Numbered from the stretch's first letter, positions 26,701 through 37,383 are shown. The stretch is 64,000 nt of DNA from Halomonas sp. A11-A (GCF_003182195.1 NZ_QGTM01000012.1:21566-85565); one strand, 5' to 3'. Program-made: numbers and translations. Notes: generated by a model from the letters alone, not told the origin.

Positions 26701-27751
26701 TCTCGGTGCCGCGCAGGTCGGCCCGGCGCAGGGTGTCGGCGGTCTCGCGGATCTCCCGCTCCCCGGGCAGGAACACCAGGATGTCGCGGGGGCCATGGAG
26801 CCAGCGCTTGTCGCGCTCGATGCGCTCGATCTCCTCCACCGCCTGCAGGATGCCCTCCTGCAGGGTGCGATCCTCCTCGTCGTCGGCCTCGCGCGCCAGC
26901 GGCCGGTAGCGCACCTCCACCGGGTAGGTGCGCCCGGAGACCTCCACCACGGGGGCCGGCGTGACCTCGCCATCCTGGCCCGGCAGCGCGAAATGCTCGG
27001 CGAAGCGGGTCACGTCGATGGTGGCCGAGGTGATGATCACCTTGAGGTCGGGGCGACGGGGCAACAGACGCTTCAGGTAGCCGAGCAGGAAGTCGATGTT
27101 GAGGCTGCGCTCGTGGGCCTCGTCGATGATGATCGCCTCATAGCGGGTGAGGTCGGGATCGTGGCGGGTCTCCGCCAGCAGGATGCCGTCGGTCATCAAC
27201 TTGACCAGGGTGTCGTCGCTGCTCTGGTCGGTGAAGCGCACCTGGTAGCCCACCTGCTCGCCCAGCGGGGTCTCGAGCTCCTCGGCCAGCCGCGCGGCCA
27301 CCGAGCGCGCCGCCAGCCGCCGCGGCTGGGTGTGGCCGATCAAGCCGCGGCGCCCCAGCCCCAGCTCCAGGCAGATCTTGGGCAGCTGGGTGGTCTTGCC
27401 GGAGCCGGTCTCGCCGGCCACCACCACCACCTGGTGGTCGCGCAGGGCGTCGAGGATCTCCTCGCGGCGCTCCACCACCGGCAGCTCGGGGGGATAGTTG
27501 AGCGTCACCGGGCGGGCCGCACGTCGCGCCACCGCCTCCCGGGAGCGCGCCACGGCCTGCTCCACCTCGCCCAGGCCGCGATCCACCGGCTTGCCCTTCT
27601 TCAGCCGCCGCGCCAGGCCGTGCAGGCGCTTGTCGAGCGACGCGCGGTCGCGCAGCAGCACGCCGTCGAGGGCCTGGCGCAGGGCGCGCAGGCGGTCGGC
27701 ATCGGTCAGGGCATCGGTGGCGAGAGAAGGGTCGATGGTCACGTCGGACAC
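23720..27751 (-). CDS. hrpA: ATP-dependent RNA helicase HrpA
   Basis: DEAH-box helicase of 1343 residues, the usual length. Walker A GETGSGKT at residues 113-120, DEAH at 210-213, SAT in ITSATID, followed by helicase C, HA2 and OB-like regions and a long C-terminal domain. In E. coli it acts on mRNA and rescues collided ribosomes. I choose the GTG at 27751 because CGGAG precedes it; an in-frame TTG at 27775 has no site. Confidence 0.95.
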   Translation of the reverse strand: MSDVTIDPSLATDALTDADRLRALRQALDGVLLRDRASLDKRLHGLARRLKKGKPVDRGLGEVEQAVARSREAVARRAARPVTLNYPPELPVVERREEILDALRDHQVVVVAGETGSGKTTQLPKICLELGLGRRGLIGHTQPRRLAARSVAARLAEELETPLGEQVGYQVRFTDQSSDDTLVKLMTDGILLAETRHDPDLTRYEAIIIDEAHERSLNIDFLLGYLKRLLPRRPDLKVIITSATIDVTRFAEHFALPGQDGEVTPAPVVEVSGRTYPVEVRYRPLAREADDEEDRTLQEGILQAVEEIERIERDKRWLHGPRDILVFLPGEREIRETADTLRRADLRGTEILPLYARLSNAEQNRVFAPHAGRRIVLATNVAETSLTVPGIRYVIDPGLVRISRYSYRAKIQRLPVEPISQASADQRKGRCGRVAEGVCIRLYDEEDFLSRPAFTDPEIRRTNLASVILSMLSLKLGDIEDFPFVDPPDSRFVSDGFRLLFELGAVDAGNRLTPIGRKLARLPIDPRLARMVLAGAEQGGLREVLIVVAGLAVQDPRDRPAEKRQAADQAHRRWQDPDSDFMALLNLWDGFEAARESLSGNRLRRWCKDHYLNYLRLREWHDTFRQLRQLLRDMEIEVPPPAPRPAPEEGDAEQARQEARRRHAATLHRALLPGLLSHLGLATENREYLGARNRKFVIHPGSGLAKKSPKWLMAFELVETTKLFARTVAKIDPQWIEPVAGHLVKRSYAEPHWEMKRAQVVAKEQVTLFGLPIVAGRRVHYGPIAPAEARELFIRRALVEGEFRTRGEFFAHNRALVEEVEDLEDRARRRDILVDEETLFAFYDERLPEGIHNGKGFEAWRKQAEAQDPDVLKFDRAALLAREASEVTERDYPDELVLGGVRYPLAYHFAPGAPDDGVTLTVPAAMLPQLPLARLEWLVPGLLREKCIALMKSLPKAVRRQVVPIPDWVDAALEALVPDDVPLTEALGEFLRRRTGVRVHPDDWQRDQLEPHLVMNLRVVDHEGRVIGQGRDARALERRFEEAAGQGARALAEEVRMEAPVAGLPEAPLPESRVTSQAGIRVEAYPALVADGGTFRVELFDHPDKAREAHRDGVVSLAMQRLPEAVRAIERLKGLETCALLFAKVGSKRQLIDDVVRAVFTRGVAQDPLPRSAAELEARLAATRAELLPRAEALVVTLEAALKGHLAVTKALKGNLNLALALVYSDLKAQMARLVHPGFISEAGEWLEEYPRYMEAALIRLEKAPLERMRDQMHMQEIHALESRLEARLQSERRGGMAPPALAEFRWWIEELRVSLFAQQLGTRFAVSAKRLEKRWAEITGRP

Positions 27752-27773
27752 GGCGGCTCCGGGGGTGGAGGGC

Positions 27774-27814
27774 AATAAGGAAAACTGCCCGCACCGGCAA
27801 GCCGGAACGGGCAG
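27774..27814 (-). terminator. Rho-independent terminator downstream of fadD
   Basis: Minus-strand hairpin with outer arms CTGCCCG and CGGGCAG and inner arms CCGGC and GCCGG (27785-27814), followed by TTTTCCTTATTG. It is 87 bp past the fadD stop and before the hrpA start, so hrpA probably has its own promoter. Confidence 0.75.
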
Positions 27815-27900
27815 ATCATTGTAACGCCGCCGCCAGGGCAGCGCCTAATCCGAGCCATTGAGGCTGACTATGGCCTTGCCAGGCAGCGGCTATCGACGAT

Positions 27901-29583
<1,683 letters not shown>

Positions 29584-29677
29584 CACGTCTCTCCGCTGAG
29601 TCGCCGATGGACCACCGGCGCTTGTTGTTGTCCCGGGGCCCTACCTTAAACCGGCCAACTCGGAGTGTAAAACGATC

Positions 29678-29699
29678 GATTGAAACAATGGATTGAAAC
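29678..29699. repeat. Direct repeat in the fadD promoter region
   Basis: GATTGAAAC at 29678-29686 and again at 29691-29699 with AATG between: a perfect 9-bp repeat with a 13-bp period, 95-117 bp before the fadD start. It could be a binding site for an activator or repressor. It does not match the inverted-repeat form of PsrA or FadR sites. Confidence 0.5.
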
Positions 29700-29722
29700 C
29701 GCTCCCTCCGGCCCCCTCACCG

Positions 29723-30562
29723 CTAGCCTGTGCCCTGGCCGCCGAAAAGGCCAGCCGGCCGATCTCCCGCATCTCGGCGGCCGTAGCACGCCTGGATCAC
29801 GCCATCCCGCCATACCAGCAGCTCCCCCGGGACCATGCGCTCCCAGGCCTCGTTGTCGGTGAGCGGCTCGGTGGCAATCACCGAGACGATGTCGTGGGTC
29901 GTGGTGTGCTCGGCGAAGTTCACGGTGAGCTCGGCGTCCGAGAGGCTGGCGCGGCCGAACGGGGCCCGCCGGGTGGTATGCGCCAGCTTGGTGGAGCAGA
30001 AGGTGTAAAGGTAGTCGCCGTCGGCCAGCAGCAGGTTGAACACCCCGAGGCCGCGCAGGCGCTCGCAGAGCTGGTGGAGCAGCCGCCACAGCCCCTCGCG
30101 TTCGGCGTCGCTCTGCGGGCGCTCCGGGAAGCAGCGGCGCAGCTCGCCCAGCAGCCAGCAGAAGGCGTGCTCGCTGTCGGTATCCCCGACGGGGCGGTAG
30201 AAGCTGAGCGGCAGGCCCCGCCAACCCTCGAGCTGGCCGTTGTGGGCATAGCACCAGGGGCTGCCCCACATCTCGCGCACGAAGGGGTGGGTGTTGGCCA
30301 GGCGGACATGGCCGACGTTGGCCTGGCGAATATGGCTGATGACGATGTTCGACTTGATCGGGTAGTCGGTGATCAGCCGGGCGATCGGCGAATGCACCGA
30401 GGGGTGGGGGTCGCGGAAGTCGCGGTAGCCGCCCTCCTCGTAGAAGGCGATGCCCCAGCCATCGCGGTGGGGGCCGGTGCCGCCCCCGCGATGCAGGAAG
30501 CCGGTGAAGCTGAAGCAGATATCGGTGGGCACGTTGGCGCTCATGCCCAAAAGCTCACACAT
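29723..30562 (-). CDS. Class II glutamine amidotransferase (YafJ-like)
   Basis: 279 residues with the N-terminal nucleophile Cys2 in MCELLG, then RGG...DGWGIAFY, and NTHPF...YAHNGQLEG of the glutaminase fold. No partner synthetase domain is present, as in E. coli YafJ. The ATG lies inside the end of the VWA gene (ATGTGTGA), so translation is coupled. The acceptor of the ammonia is unknown. Confidence 0.88.
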   Translation of the reverse strand: MCELLGMSANVPTDICFSFTGFLHRGGGTGPHRDGWGIAFYEEGGYRDFRDPHPSVHSPIARLITDYPIKSNIVISHIRQANVGHVRLANTHPFVREMWGSPWCYAHNGQLEGWRGLPLSFYRPVGDTDSEHAFCWLLGELRRCFPERPQSDAEREGLWRLLHQLCERLRGLGVFNLLLADGDYLYTFCSTKLAHTTRRAPFGRASLSDAELTVNFAEHTTTHDIVSVIATEPLTDNEAWERMVPGELLVWRDGVIQACYGRRDAGDRPAGLFGGQGTG

Positions 30563-32171
30563 ACGGATCCTCCCGGTGGACGACCCGGCGACGCCGCCGG
30601 GTCCGGCGCAGGGCCAAAAGGGTCAGCAGCAGCACGACCACCAGGCCCGCCACCGCCCACTGGCGCGGGTCGCCGGCGAAGGCCGCGCCACGGCGCTCGA
30701 GCCAGGGCCGGCCTTCGCGCCACAGGGTGGCGGCATGGGCCGGCAGATCGTGGATGAAATCGATGAAGCGGTCGGCGGCGCTGTCGGGCACCGCCTCGCC
30801 CTCGCGGCCGGTGGCAAGATCCTCGTGGAAGCGCTCGCCCAGGGGAGCCGGGCGCGAATCGCCAACCCCGAGGCCCTCCTCGGCCTCGTCCAGCAGACTC
30901 AGCAGCGGCTGCACGTTCACCGCCAGGTCGCGCAGGCGGTCGATCCCCTCCCCCTGGGCTTGAAAGCGCAGGCGGGCGGCTCCGGAGAGCTCCGGTACCG
31001 TCAGCTCGCCGAGGAAGCGCTCCCCCTGGCGGGCCAGCCAGACCTCCGCCTGCGGCGCCTCTTTGGCATCGAGCAGGGTCGCGCTGATGGCGAGATCCTC
31101 CGGGGCCTCCTGCCAGGGCTCCCCGCCGCGGGCCAGCCAGGCCTCCAGCGGCAGCGTTTGCCCCGGGGTCAGGACGGCCGGCAGCGGCGCCAGCTGCAGG
31201 CTCACGGCACCGCTTACCCCGATGCGGCTGTCGTCGGCGATCTCCCCCTCTACGCGCCACTCGCCGGGGACGGGGTCCGGCACCCGCAGCAGGTCGAAGC
31301 GGGGCTCCACCTGCCAGCGGGCGCCGGGCGGCGGCGAATCGGGCGTGAAGCGCGTACCGTCCGGGGCCACCAGGGTCAGGGGATCGCCGTTCGGAGCGTG
31401 GAAGAGCAGCGCCGAGAAGGCCTCGACGCCGGGCTCGATGGCGAAGCGCCCCTCGGCAAGGGGCACCTGGTCGGCGGGGAAGATGCGCTCGACGATGTCC
31501 ACGAAGGCACCCAGCAGGCTCTCCGGTGACTGCACCAGGGCCGGCAGGCCACCGGTGGTGCGGGAGAGGCGCTCCACCAGGCGGAGGTCGGCCTCGTCGG
31601 AGAAGGCGATGGCGTGCACCACCACCCCGCGCTGCGCCAGCGCCGGGGCAAGCTCATCGAGCAGGGCACGCCGCGAGGCGAGGTCGATCTCCGGCTTGGC
31701 TCCCCGTGCCGGCGCCAGGTCGATCATGCCGTCGGTGAGCAGCACCAGGTGGCGCCAGCCGTTGGCCGGGCTCTCGGCAGCACTGCGCACGGCGGCCTCG
31801 ATGTCGGTGTGCTGCTGGTACTCCACCAGGGCGGGACGCAGGGCCATGGCACGCTCGCGCCACTCGTCGTCGACCTCGCCGAGCGGGAGCGGGTTGTCGA
31901 CGCGCTCGCCGAAGGTCCAGACGCCGGCCGGGGTGCCGTCCGGCAGCAGCGCGGACAGCAGCTCCAGGGCGCTGGCCGCGAGCTGGTCGGGATCGTTGCT
32001 GCGCATGCTGCCCGAGACATCGATGATCACCCGCACGTCCGGGCTCTCCTCAACCGGCTGCGCCAGCCCGACCCCGGCCGCGAGCCACAGCAGGCCCGCC
32101 AGCAGCAGGCCGGCGAGGCCACGCCCCGCCCGACGGCTCCTCCACGACGTCATCATCCACGCCCCGGCCAT
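30555..32171 (-). CDS. Membrane-anchored VWA-domain protein
   Basis: 538 residues. A signal peptide (cleaved near GLAQ, residue ~38) is followed by a von Willebrand A domain with MIDAS motif DVSGSM (residues 51-56) and LLTDGMID. A beta-rich middle region follows, then a single C-terminal membrane helix (AVAGLVVVLLLTLLAL) with an Arg-rich cytoplasmic end. It should face the periplasm. AAGGAG supports the ATG at 32171. Coupled to the amidotransferase; function unknown. Confidence 0.8.
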   Translation of the reverse strand: MAGAWMMTSWRSRRAGRGLAGLLLAGLLWLAAGVGLAQPVEESPDVRVIIDVSGSMRSNDPDQLAASALELLSALLPDGTPAGVWTFGERVDNPLPLGEVDDEWRERAMALRPALVEYQQHTDIEAAVRSAAESPANGWRHLVLLTDGMIDLAPARGAKPEIDLASRRALLDELAPALAQRGVVVHAIAFSDEADLRLVERLSRTTGGLPALVQSPESLLGAFVDIVERIFPADQVPLAEGRFAIEPGVEAFSALLFHAPNGDPLTLVAPDGTRFTPDSPPPGARWQVEPRFDLLRVPDPVPGEWRVEGEIADDSRIGVSGAVSLQLAPLPAVLTPGQTLPLEAWLARGGEPWQEAPEDLAISATLLDAKEAPQAEVWLARQGERFLGELTVPELSGAARLRFQAQGEGIDRLRDLAVNVQPLLSLLDEAEEGLGVGDSRPAPLGERFHEDLATGREGEAVPDSAADRFIDFIHDLPAHAATLWREGRPWLERRGAAFAGDPRQWAVAGLVVVLLLTLLALRRTRRRRRVVHREDPYV

Positions 32172-32225
32172 GCCCGGCTCCTTAGCCGCTGATCGGCTCC
32201 TGTTGGGCCGATGCTCGGCGTGCGA

Positions 32226-32660
32226 TCAGCCGATCACCGGCTCGCGACGCCCGCCACCGCCACGCTGGGCGGGAGGGGCATCGTCCTCGTTGTCATCCAT
32301 GTCGACATAGTGGTCGCGGTCGCCGCCACGCCAGGCCAGCAGCAGCCCGAAGGCCACGCCCGCCGCCGCACCGGCCGCGGTCAGCATCAGGGCCGGCAGC
32401 ATCAGGCCGCTGTCGCGCTCGAGGAGGCCCACCAGGGCCACCACCACCGCCGGCGCCAGACCGGTGTAGAATTCCCCCGCTTCCAGCAGCGGCATTTGGA
32501 AGCGCGTCGGCACCCACATCACGCCGGCCACCAGCCAGGTGATCGGCAACCGCAGCAGCCGCGGCAGGAAGGCCAGGCCCAGGTAGCCGGTCAACAGCAC
32601 CACCAGCGACAGGACGGCGTAGACCAGCCATAGTAGGGTCATCGAATCGGTAATTGGCAT
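32226..32660 (-). CDS. Hypothetical protein with three membrane segments
   Basis: 144 residues: hydrophobic helices near 9-35, 40-55 and 68-110, then an acidic, Gly/Arg-rich tail (DMDDNEDD, GGGGRR). GAGGTGG precedes the ATG at 32660. It lies 54 bp upstream of the VWA gene on the same strand and may share its transcript. I do not recognise the family. Confidence 0.7.
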   Translation of the reverse strand: MPITDSMTLLWLVYAVLSLVVLLTGYLGLAFLPRLLRLPITWLVAGVMWVPTRFQMPLLEAGEFYTGLAPAVVVALVGLLERDSGLMLPALMLTAAGAAAGVAFGLLLAWRGGDRDHYVDMDDNEDDAPPAQRGGGGRREPVIG

Positions 32661-32705
32661 TGCCACCTCTCTATTCACAGTCTTGAGTATGGTACATCTC
32701 CCACC

Positions 32706-34796
32706 ATGAAAGCACAGCCGCCGCATCGCCCCGACAGCCCGGCCGCCGACTCCCCGGTGGCCCGCTTCCGTCGCCCGGAGGACCCCGAGTGGCACTGGCT
32801 GGAGAACCGCGAGGATCCGGCGGTCGCCGATTTCCTCGAGGCGGCCAACGCCGAGTGTGCCGCCTGGTTTGCCCCCCTGGATAGCCTGGTGGAGCGGCTC
32901 TACCACGGCCACCTGGCCCGCCGCGAGCTGGCCGTGCACGGCCTGCGCTCCCCGCTGGACCACTACACCTACTGGAGCGAGACCGCCGCCGAGGCCGACT
33001 ACCCGGTATGGTGGCGCCACCCCAACGGCAAGCCGGACCGTGCCGCACCCTTCCTGGATCTCGAGGCCCGCGCCGCCGACCACGACTTCCTGGAGCTCGG
33101 CGACATGGCCCTCTCTCCCGACGAGCGCTGGCTCGCCTGGACCGAGGACACCACCGGGGACGAGATGTTCGACCTCTTCCTGGCTCGGCTCCCCGATGGC
33201 GAGCCGGTGCGCCTGCTGGAGGGCATCGGCCCCGAGCTCACCTGGGCCGAGGACAACGCCACCCTGTTCTTCACCCGCTACGATGCCACCCAGCGCCCCG
33301 AGAGCGTCTGGCGCCTGGCGCTGGCCGAGGGCGTGGCGAGTGAGCCTGCGCTGGTGCTGCGCGAGGAGGATCCGGAGTTCTGGCTGGGGCTCGGCAAGAC
33401 CCGCTCACGGGAGTGGCTGGTGCTGGAAAGCGCCTCCAAGGACACCAGCGAGTGCCACCTGATCCCGGCCCGGGCACCGGCCACGCCGCCCCGCTGCTTC
33501 CGTCCCCGGGAGAGCGGCGTGGAGCTCGCCCTGGACCATCGCCCCGGCCACTTCTACCTGCTCCACAACCGCGGCGCGACCCACTTTTGCCTCGATGTGA
33601 TCGAGGAGGCACGGCTTGAGCGGAGCGCGGATGCCGACGCCTGGCAGCCGCTGGTGCCCCACCGGGACAACGATACCCTGGAGGGGGTCGACGCCTTCGC
33701 CTGGGGGCTGGTGCTCACCGAGCGCGACCATGAGGAGGCCCAGGTCAGGCTCAGGGTCCTGGAGCTCGATGCCGAGCATGGCGTCACCCGGGACGAGCGC
33801 CTGCCGCTGCCGGAGACGCCCTGCAGCCTGGCCCTGGGCGATGCACCCCACTTTGACCAGCGCCGCCTGCGCCTGCGCGAGGAGTCCTTCGTGCTGCCGG
33901 TGAGCTGGATCGAGCACGACCTGGACAGCGGCGAGCGCACCCTGATCAAGCAGCAGCCGATCCATGGCGACCTCAGGCCCGAGCAGCTCGCCTGCGAGCG
34001 GCTCTGGGCCACCGCCCACGACGGCGAGCGCATCCCGGTCTCGGTCGTGATGCGAGCCGATCTCGTCGGCCATCCCCTGCCCACCCTGCTCTACGGCTAC
34101 GGTGCCTACGGCGAGGTGCTCGACCCCTGGTTCTCGGTGGCGCGCCTGGAGCTGCTGGCCCGGGGCGCGGCCTTCGCCGTGGCCCACGTGCGCGGCGGCG
34201 GCGACCGCGGCGAGCCCTGGTACCTGGCCGGCAAGCTGGAGCACAAGGCCAACAGCTTCCGCGACTTCCTGGCCGCCCGGGAGTGTCTGGTGGAGCACGG
34301 CATCAGCGACGGCGAGCGCATCGCCGCCTATGGCGCCAGCGCCGGCGGGCTGCTGGTGGGCGCCAGCCTCAATCTGGACCCGGAGGCCTTCTGCGCCGCA
34401 GTGCTCGACGTCCCCTTCGTGGACGTGCTGCGCACCATGGAGAACCCCGACCTGCCGCTGACCACCGCCGAATACACCGAGTGGGGCAATCCCGACGAGC
34501 CCGACGCCCGCAAGCGCATCCGCGCCTACTCGCCCCTGGACAACCTGGCCAAGGCCCCCTACCCGACCCTGTTCCTGCAGGGCAGCTGGCACGACACCCG
34601 GGTCCCCTACTGGGAGCCCGCCAAGCTCTACGCCCGGCTGACCGAGCTCGACTCGGCCCGGGGGCCGCTGCTGCTGCGCACCGACATGGCCGCCGGCCAC
34701 GGCGGCGCCTCGGGGCGTTTCAAGGCGTGGCACGACGGCGCCCGCCAGGACGCCTTTATCCTCTGGGCACTGGGGGTGGAAAACCGCGAGGCCTAG
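32706..34796 (+). CDS. ptrB: Oligopeptidase B (prolyl oligopeptidase family, S9A)
   Basis: Serine peptidase of 696 residues cutting after Arg/Lys in short peptides. An N-terminal beta-propeller is followed by the hydrolase domain with Ser545 in GASAGG, Asp630 in WHDTRV and His665 in AGHGGASG. The conserved AHVRGGGDRG segment is present. Monocistronic, divergent from the hypothetical membrane gene 45 bp away; convergent with ycgN. Confidence 0.93.
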   Translation: MKAQPPHRPDSPAADSPVARFRRPEDPEWHWLENREDPAVADFLEAANAECAAWFAPLDSLVERLYHGHLARRELAVHGLRSPLDHYTYWSETAAEADYPVWWRHPNGKPDRAAPFLDLEARAADHDFLELGDMALSPDERWLAWTEDTTGDEMFDLFLARLPDGEPVRLLEGIGPELTWAEDNATLFFTRYDATQRPESVWRLALAEGVASEPALVLREEDPEFWLGLGKTRSREWLVLESASKDTSECHLIPARAPATPPRCFRPRESGVELALDHRPGHFYLLHNRGATHFCLDVIEEARLERSADADAWQPLVPHRDNDTLEGVDAFAWGLVLTERDHEEAQVRLRVLELDAEHGVTRDERLPLPETPCSLALGDAPHFDQRRLRLREESFVLPVSWIEHDLDSGERTLIKQQPIHGDLRPEQLACERLWATAHDGERIPVSVVMRADLVGHPLPTLLYGYGAYGEVLDPWFSVARLELLARGAAFAVAHVRGGGDRGEPWYLAGKLEHKANSFRDFLAARECLVEHGISDGERIAAYGASAGGLLVGASLNLDPEAFCAAVLDVPFVDVLRTMENPDLPLTTAEYTEWGNPDEPDARKRIRAYSPLDNLAKAPYPTLFLQGSWHDTRVPYWEPAKLYARLTELDSARGPLLLRTDMAAGHGGASGRFKAWHDGARQDAFILWALGVENREA

Positions 34797-34819
34797 CCCT
34801 TCCCCCGGGGAGGGCCCCG

Positions 34820-35266
34820 TCAATCGATGGGAATCACCGCGATGATATGGTCCTCGTACTGCTCCTCGGGGACCCCGCGGCTGGTGACCGCGAAGCTGCG
34901 CACGCTGACTCCCTTGCGGTGGACCCGCTCCGGGTCCCCGGAGAGCAGCGGGTGCCAGCGGGCCAGCTTGCGCCCTTCTGCCACCCGGCGGTAGGCGCAG
35001 GAGTGGGGCAGCCAGCGGAACTGGTCGATCAGTTCCGGTGTGAGCCGGGTGCACTCCGGCACACGCTGAAGGCGGTTCTCGTAGTCGCTGCAGCGACAGC
35101 TGTGGAGATCCAGGAGCTCGCAGGCCAGATTGAGCACCGCCAGCTCGCCGCTCTCGTCATCCTGGAACTTCAGCAGGCAGCACTGGCCGCAGCCGTCGCA
35201 CAGCGCCTCCCACTCCTCGGCGGTGAGCTCCTCGAGGGGGTACTGCTCCCAGAAACGCTCACGCAT
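34820..35266 (-). CDS. YcgN-family cysteine-cluster protein
   Basis: UPF0260 protein of 148 residues with an N-terminal cluster LCDGCGQCCLLKF and later Cys residues (ACELLDLHSCRC, PEC, HSC), pattern of a zinc- or iron-chelating CxxCxxxCC domain. The ATG at 35266 overlaps the ycgL stop (TGATG). Third gene of rnd-ycgL-ycgN, a conserved trio; role unknown. Confidence 0.9.
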   Translation of the reverse strand: MRERFWEQYPLEELTAEEWEALCDGCGQCCLLKFQDDESGELAVLNLACELLDLHSCRCSDYENRLQRVPECTRLTPELIDQFRWLPHSCAYRRVAEGRKLARWHPLLSGDPERVHRKGVSVRSFAVTSRGVPEEQYEDHIIAVIPID

Positions 35267-35577
35267 CAATAACGCGCCTCGGTGGGGGTGCGGTAGAGAT
35301 CGAGGAGGTACTCCTCCTTGGCGGGGGGCATCTGAAGGTAGAAGCCCTTCTCGCGGATCGCTGCCATCACGTCGGCGGCCTGGGCGCGGCCCAGGCGCTT
35401 GTCGGCGGTGAGGATCAGGGTCATCGACGGCACCGGCTTGCCGAAGCGTTCGAGCAGCGGCTCGGGCACCCGGGACACCCCCTCGCGCTTGTCTACGTAG
35501 AGATACATCTCGTCAATGCGGGGGCTCTTGAAGACCTCGCATAGCAGCTTGTCGCCGCGCATCCGATCGTCATTCAT
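35266..35577 (-). CDS. YcgL-domain protein
   Basis: 103 residues with the YcgL pattern MYLYVDKREGVSRVPEPLL and GFYLQMPP near the C-terminus. ATG at 35577 overlaps the rnd stop as ATGA; a start five codons later would also be possible. Small alpha/beta protein of unknown function, coupled on both sides. Confidence 0.9.
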   Translation of the reverse strand: MNDDRMRGDKLLCEVFKSPRIDEMYLYVDKREGVSRVPEPLLERFGKPVPSMTLILTADKRLGRAQAADVMAAIREKGFYLQMPPAKEEYLLDLYRTPTEARY

Positions 35578-36701
35578 CGGGGCTGTTCCTCCAGGGCCCG
35601 GATCAGGCCCGCGTTGAGTCGCTCGCCGCGCCAGCCCGAGGGCAGCGGCAACGGTTCATGTTCCAGATGGGCGATAACCAGGGCCTCCAGGTCCCGGCGG
35701 CGCAGCAGCACCTCCGGCGCCAGGCCTTGGGCCTCGGCCTCGGCGTTGACCACCTTCTTGAGCGCCTTGAGCACCCGCTTGAACTCCGGCGCCATGGGGG
35801 ACGGCTGTGCCGGCGGCAGCGCAGCGGCGTCCAGGTGACGCGCCTCGGCCACCAGCGCCAGCAAGGTATCGCCGTCACGCTTGATCAGGCTCGGCTTGAC
35901 GCCCTCGATGCGGGCCAGCTCGAAGCGGTTCTCGGGCAGCGCCTCGGCGATGGCATAGAGCACCCGGTCGTGGACCAGCCAGCCCCGCGGCAGGTTGCGC
36001 TCACGGGTCTCCCCTTCCCGCCAGGTGGTCAGGCGGCGGTAGGCCTCGACCTGGCGCGGGGTCAGGCGCCACAGCTGGCGCTGGCGCAGGTACCACTGGG
36101 CGTCGGACTCGCCGTTGCGCCCCGCCTGCTCCACCAGTTCGGCGCAGTCCGCCATGAGCCAGGCCAGGCGGCCGTGGCGCTCCAGCGACTCGCGCTGCTG
36201 GTGCCACACCTCGACCAGGTAGATCACGTCCAGGGCCGCGTAGGCCTGCTGGGTCTCGGAGAGCGGGCGCTTGAGCCAGTCGGAGCGGGTCTCGTCCTTG
36301 GGCAGGGTGTGGCCGGTCCAGTGCTCGACGAGCTTCTGGTAGCCCATGCCCGGGTTCTCGCCCAGCAGGCCCTGGGCCAGCTGGGTGTCGACCAGCGGCG
36401 AGGGCGTGACGCCGGCCCAGCCGGCGAAGACCTCGAGGTCCTCGCTGGCGGCGTGGAGCAGCTTCAGCGGCCCCTCGGCCAGCAGCCGGCGGAAGGCGTC
36501 GGTGCAGGCCACCGCCTGGGGATCGACCAGCCAGGCCGGGCCGCCGGTGGAGAACTGGATCAGCGCCGGCACCGGATAAAAGGTGTTCTCGCGGAAGAAC
36601 TCGGTGTCCAGCGCGATCACATCGGCGTCGGCCACCTCGGCGCAGGCGGCGTCCAGGGCCTCGGGGGTATCGATCCAGCGTATTTCGGGGGTCAGGGGCA
36701 T
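35574..36701 (-). CDS. rnd: Ribonuclease D
   Basis: 3'-5' exoribonuclease trimming tRNA and other stable RNAs, 375 residues. DEDD-y motifs: ALDTEFFRE (Exo I), LLHAASEDLEVF (Exo II), YAALDVIYL (Exo III), followed by an HRDC domain near residues 210-290. First gene of the rnd-ycgL-ycgN operon. Confidence 0.95.
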   Translation of the reverse strand: MPLTPEIRWIDTPEALDAACAEVADADVIALDTEFFRENTFYPVPALIQFSTGGPAWLVDPQAVACTDAFRRLLAEGPLKLLHAASEDLEVFAGWAGVTPSPLVDTQLAQGLLGENPGMGYQKLVEHWTGHTLPKDETRSDWLKRPLSETQQAYAALDVIYLVEVWHQQRESLERHGRLAWLMADCAELVEQAGRNGESDAQWYLRQRQLWRLTPRQVEAYRRLTTWREGETRERNLPRGWLVHDRVLYAIAEALPENRFELARIEGVKPSLIKRDGDTLLALVAEARHLDAAALPPAQPSPMAPEFKRVLKALKKVVNAEAEAQGLAPEVLLRRRDLEALVIAHLEHEPLPLPSGWRGERLNAGLIRALEEQPR

Positions 36702-36755
36702 GGGGGTTCCGGCAGGTCGGGAAGCATCAGGGTCGGGAAACGTCGGGCAACGGGG

Positions 36756-37361
36756 TCAGTCGCCCGAGAACGGCAGGCGGCCGTTGAAGGCGCGGCTCAG
36801 GGTGCCGCCATCCACGTATTCGAGCTCACCGCCCATGGGCACGCCATAGGCGAGGCGCGACAGGCGGATGCCGTGGGGCGCGAGCTGGGCGGCGATGTAA
36901 TGGGCGGTGGCCTCGCCCTCTACGGTGGGGTTGGTGGCGAGAATCATCTCCTCGATGCCTCCCTCGGCCACCAGCGCCTCGAGCTGGTCGAGGCCGATGT
37001 CATCGGGGCCGATGCCGTCCAGCGGGGAGAGGTGGCCGTGCAGCACGAAGTAGCGCCCGCGATAGCCCCCCGCCTCCTCGATGGCGAGCTGGTCGGCGGG
37101 GGACTCCACGACGCAGAGCAGGGTGTCGTCGCGCCGCGCGCTCTCGCACAGCGCACAGATCTCCTCCTCGGTGAGGGTGCGGCAGCGCCGGCAGTAGCCG
37201 ACTCGCTCCAGCGCCTCATCGAGCACGCCGACCAGGCGACGGCCGCCATCGCGGTCGCGCTCGAGCAGGTGCATGGCCATGCGCTGGGCGGTCTTGGGCC
37301 CGACGCCGGGCAGCACCCGCAGCGACTCCATCAATTTCTCGACGAGGGGGGAGAAGCTCAT
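36756..37361 (-). CDS. recR: Recombination protein RecR
   Basis: Recombination mediator of the RecFOR pathway, 201 residues: helix-hairpin-helix ([13 protein letters not shown]), C4 zinc motif YCRRCRTL...ICALC, Toprim domain ([13 protein letters not shown]), and Walker-like C-terminal [12 protein letters not shown]. Start ATG at 37361. Separated from ybaB by a long palindrome. Confidence 0.95.
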   Translation of the reverse strand: MSFSPLVEKLMESLRVLPGVGPKTAQRMAMHLLERDRDGGRRLVGVLDEALERVGYCRRCRTLTEEEICALCESARRDDTLLCVVESPADQLAIEEAGGYRGRYFVLHGHLSPLDGIGPDDIGLDQLEALVAEGGIEEMILATNPTVEGEATAHYIAAQLAPHGIRLSRLAYGVPMGGELEYVDGGTLSRAFNGRLPFSGD

Positions 37362-37383
37362 AAAAGGTCTCTCACTGGCACGA

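Noticed and set aside
25028..27778. 900-codon open frame opposite hrpA
   Set aside because: Composition is that of a GC-rich antisense frame (Ala, Gly, His, Gln repeats), no ribosome site, and hrpA on the other strand is fully convincing.
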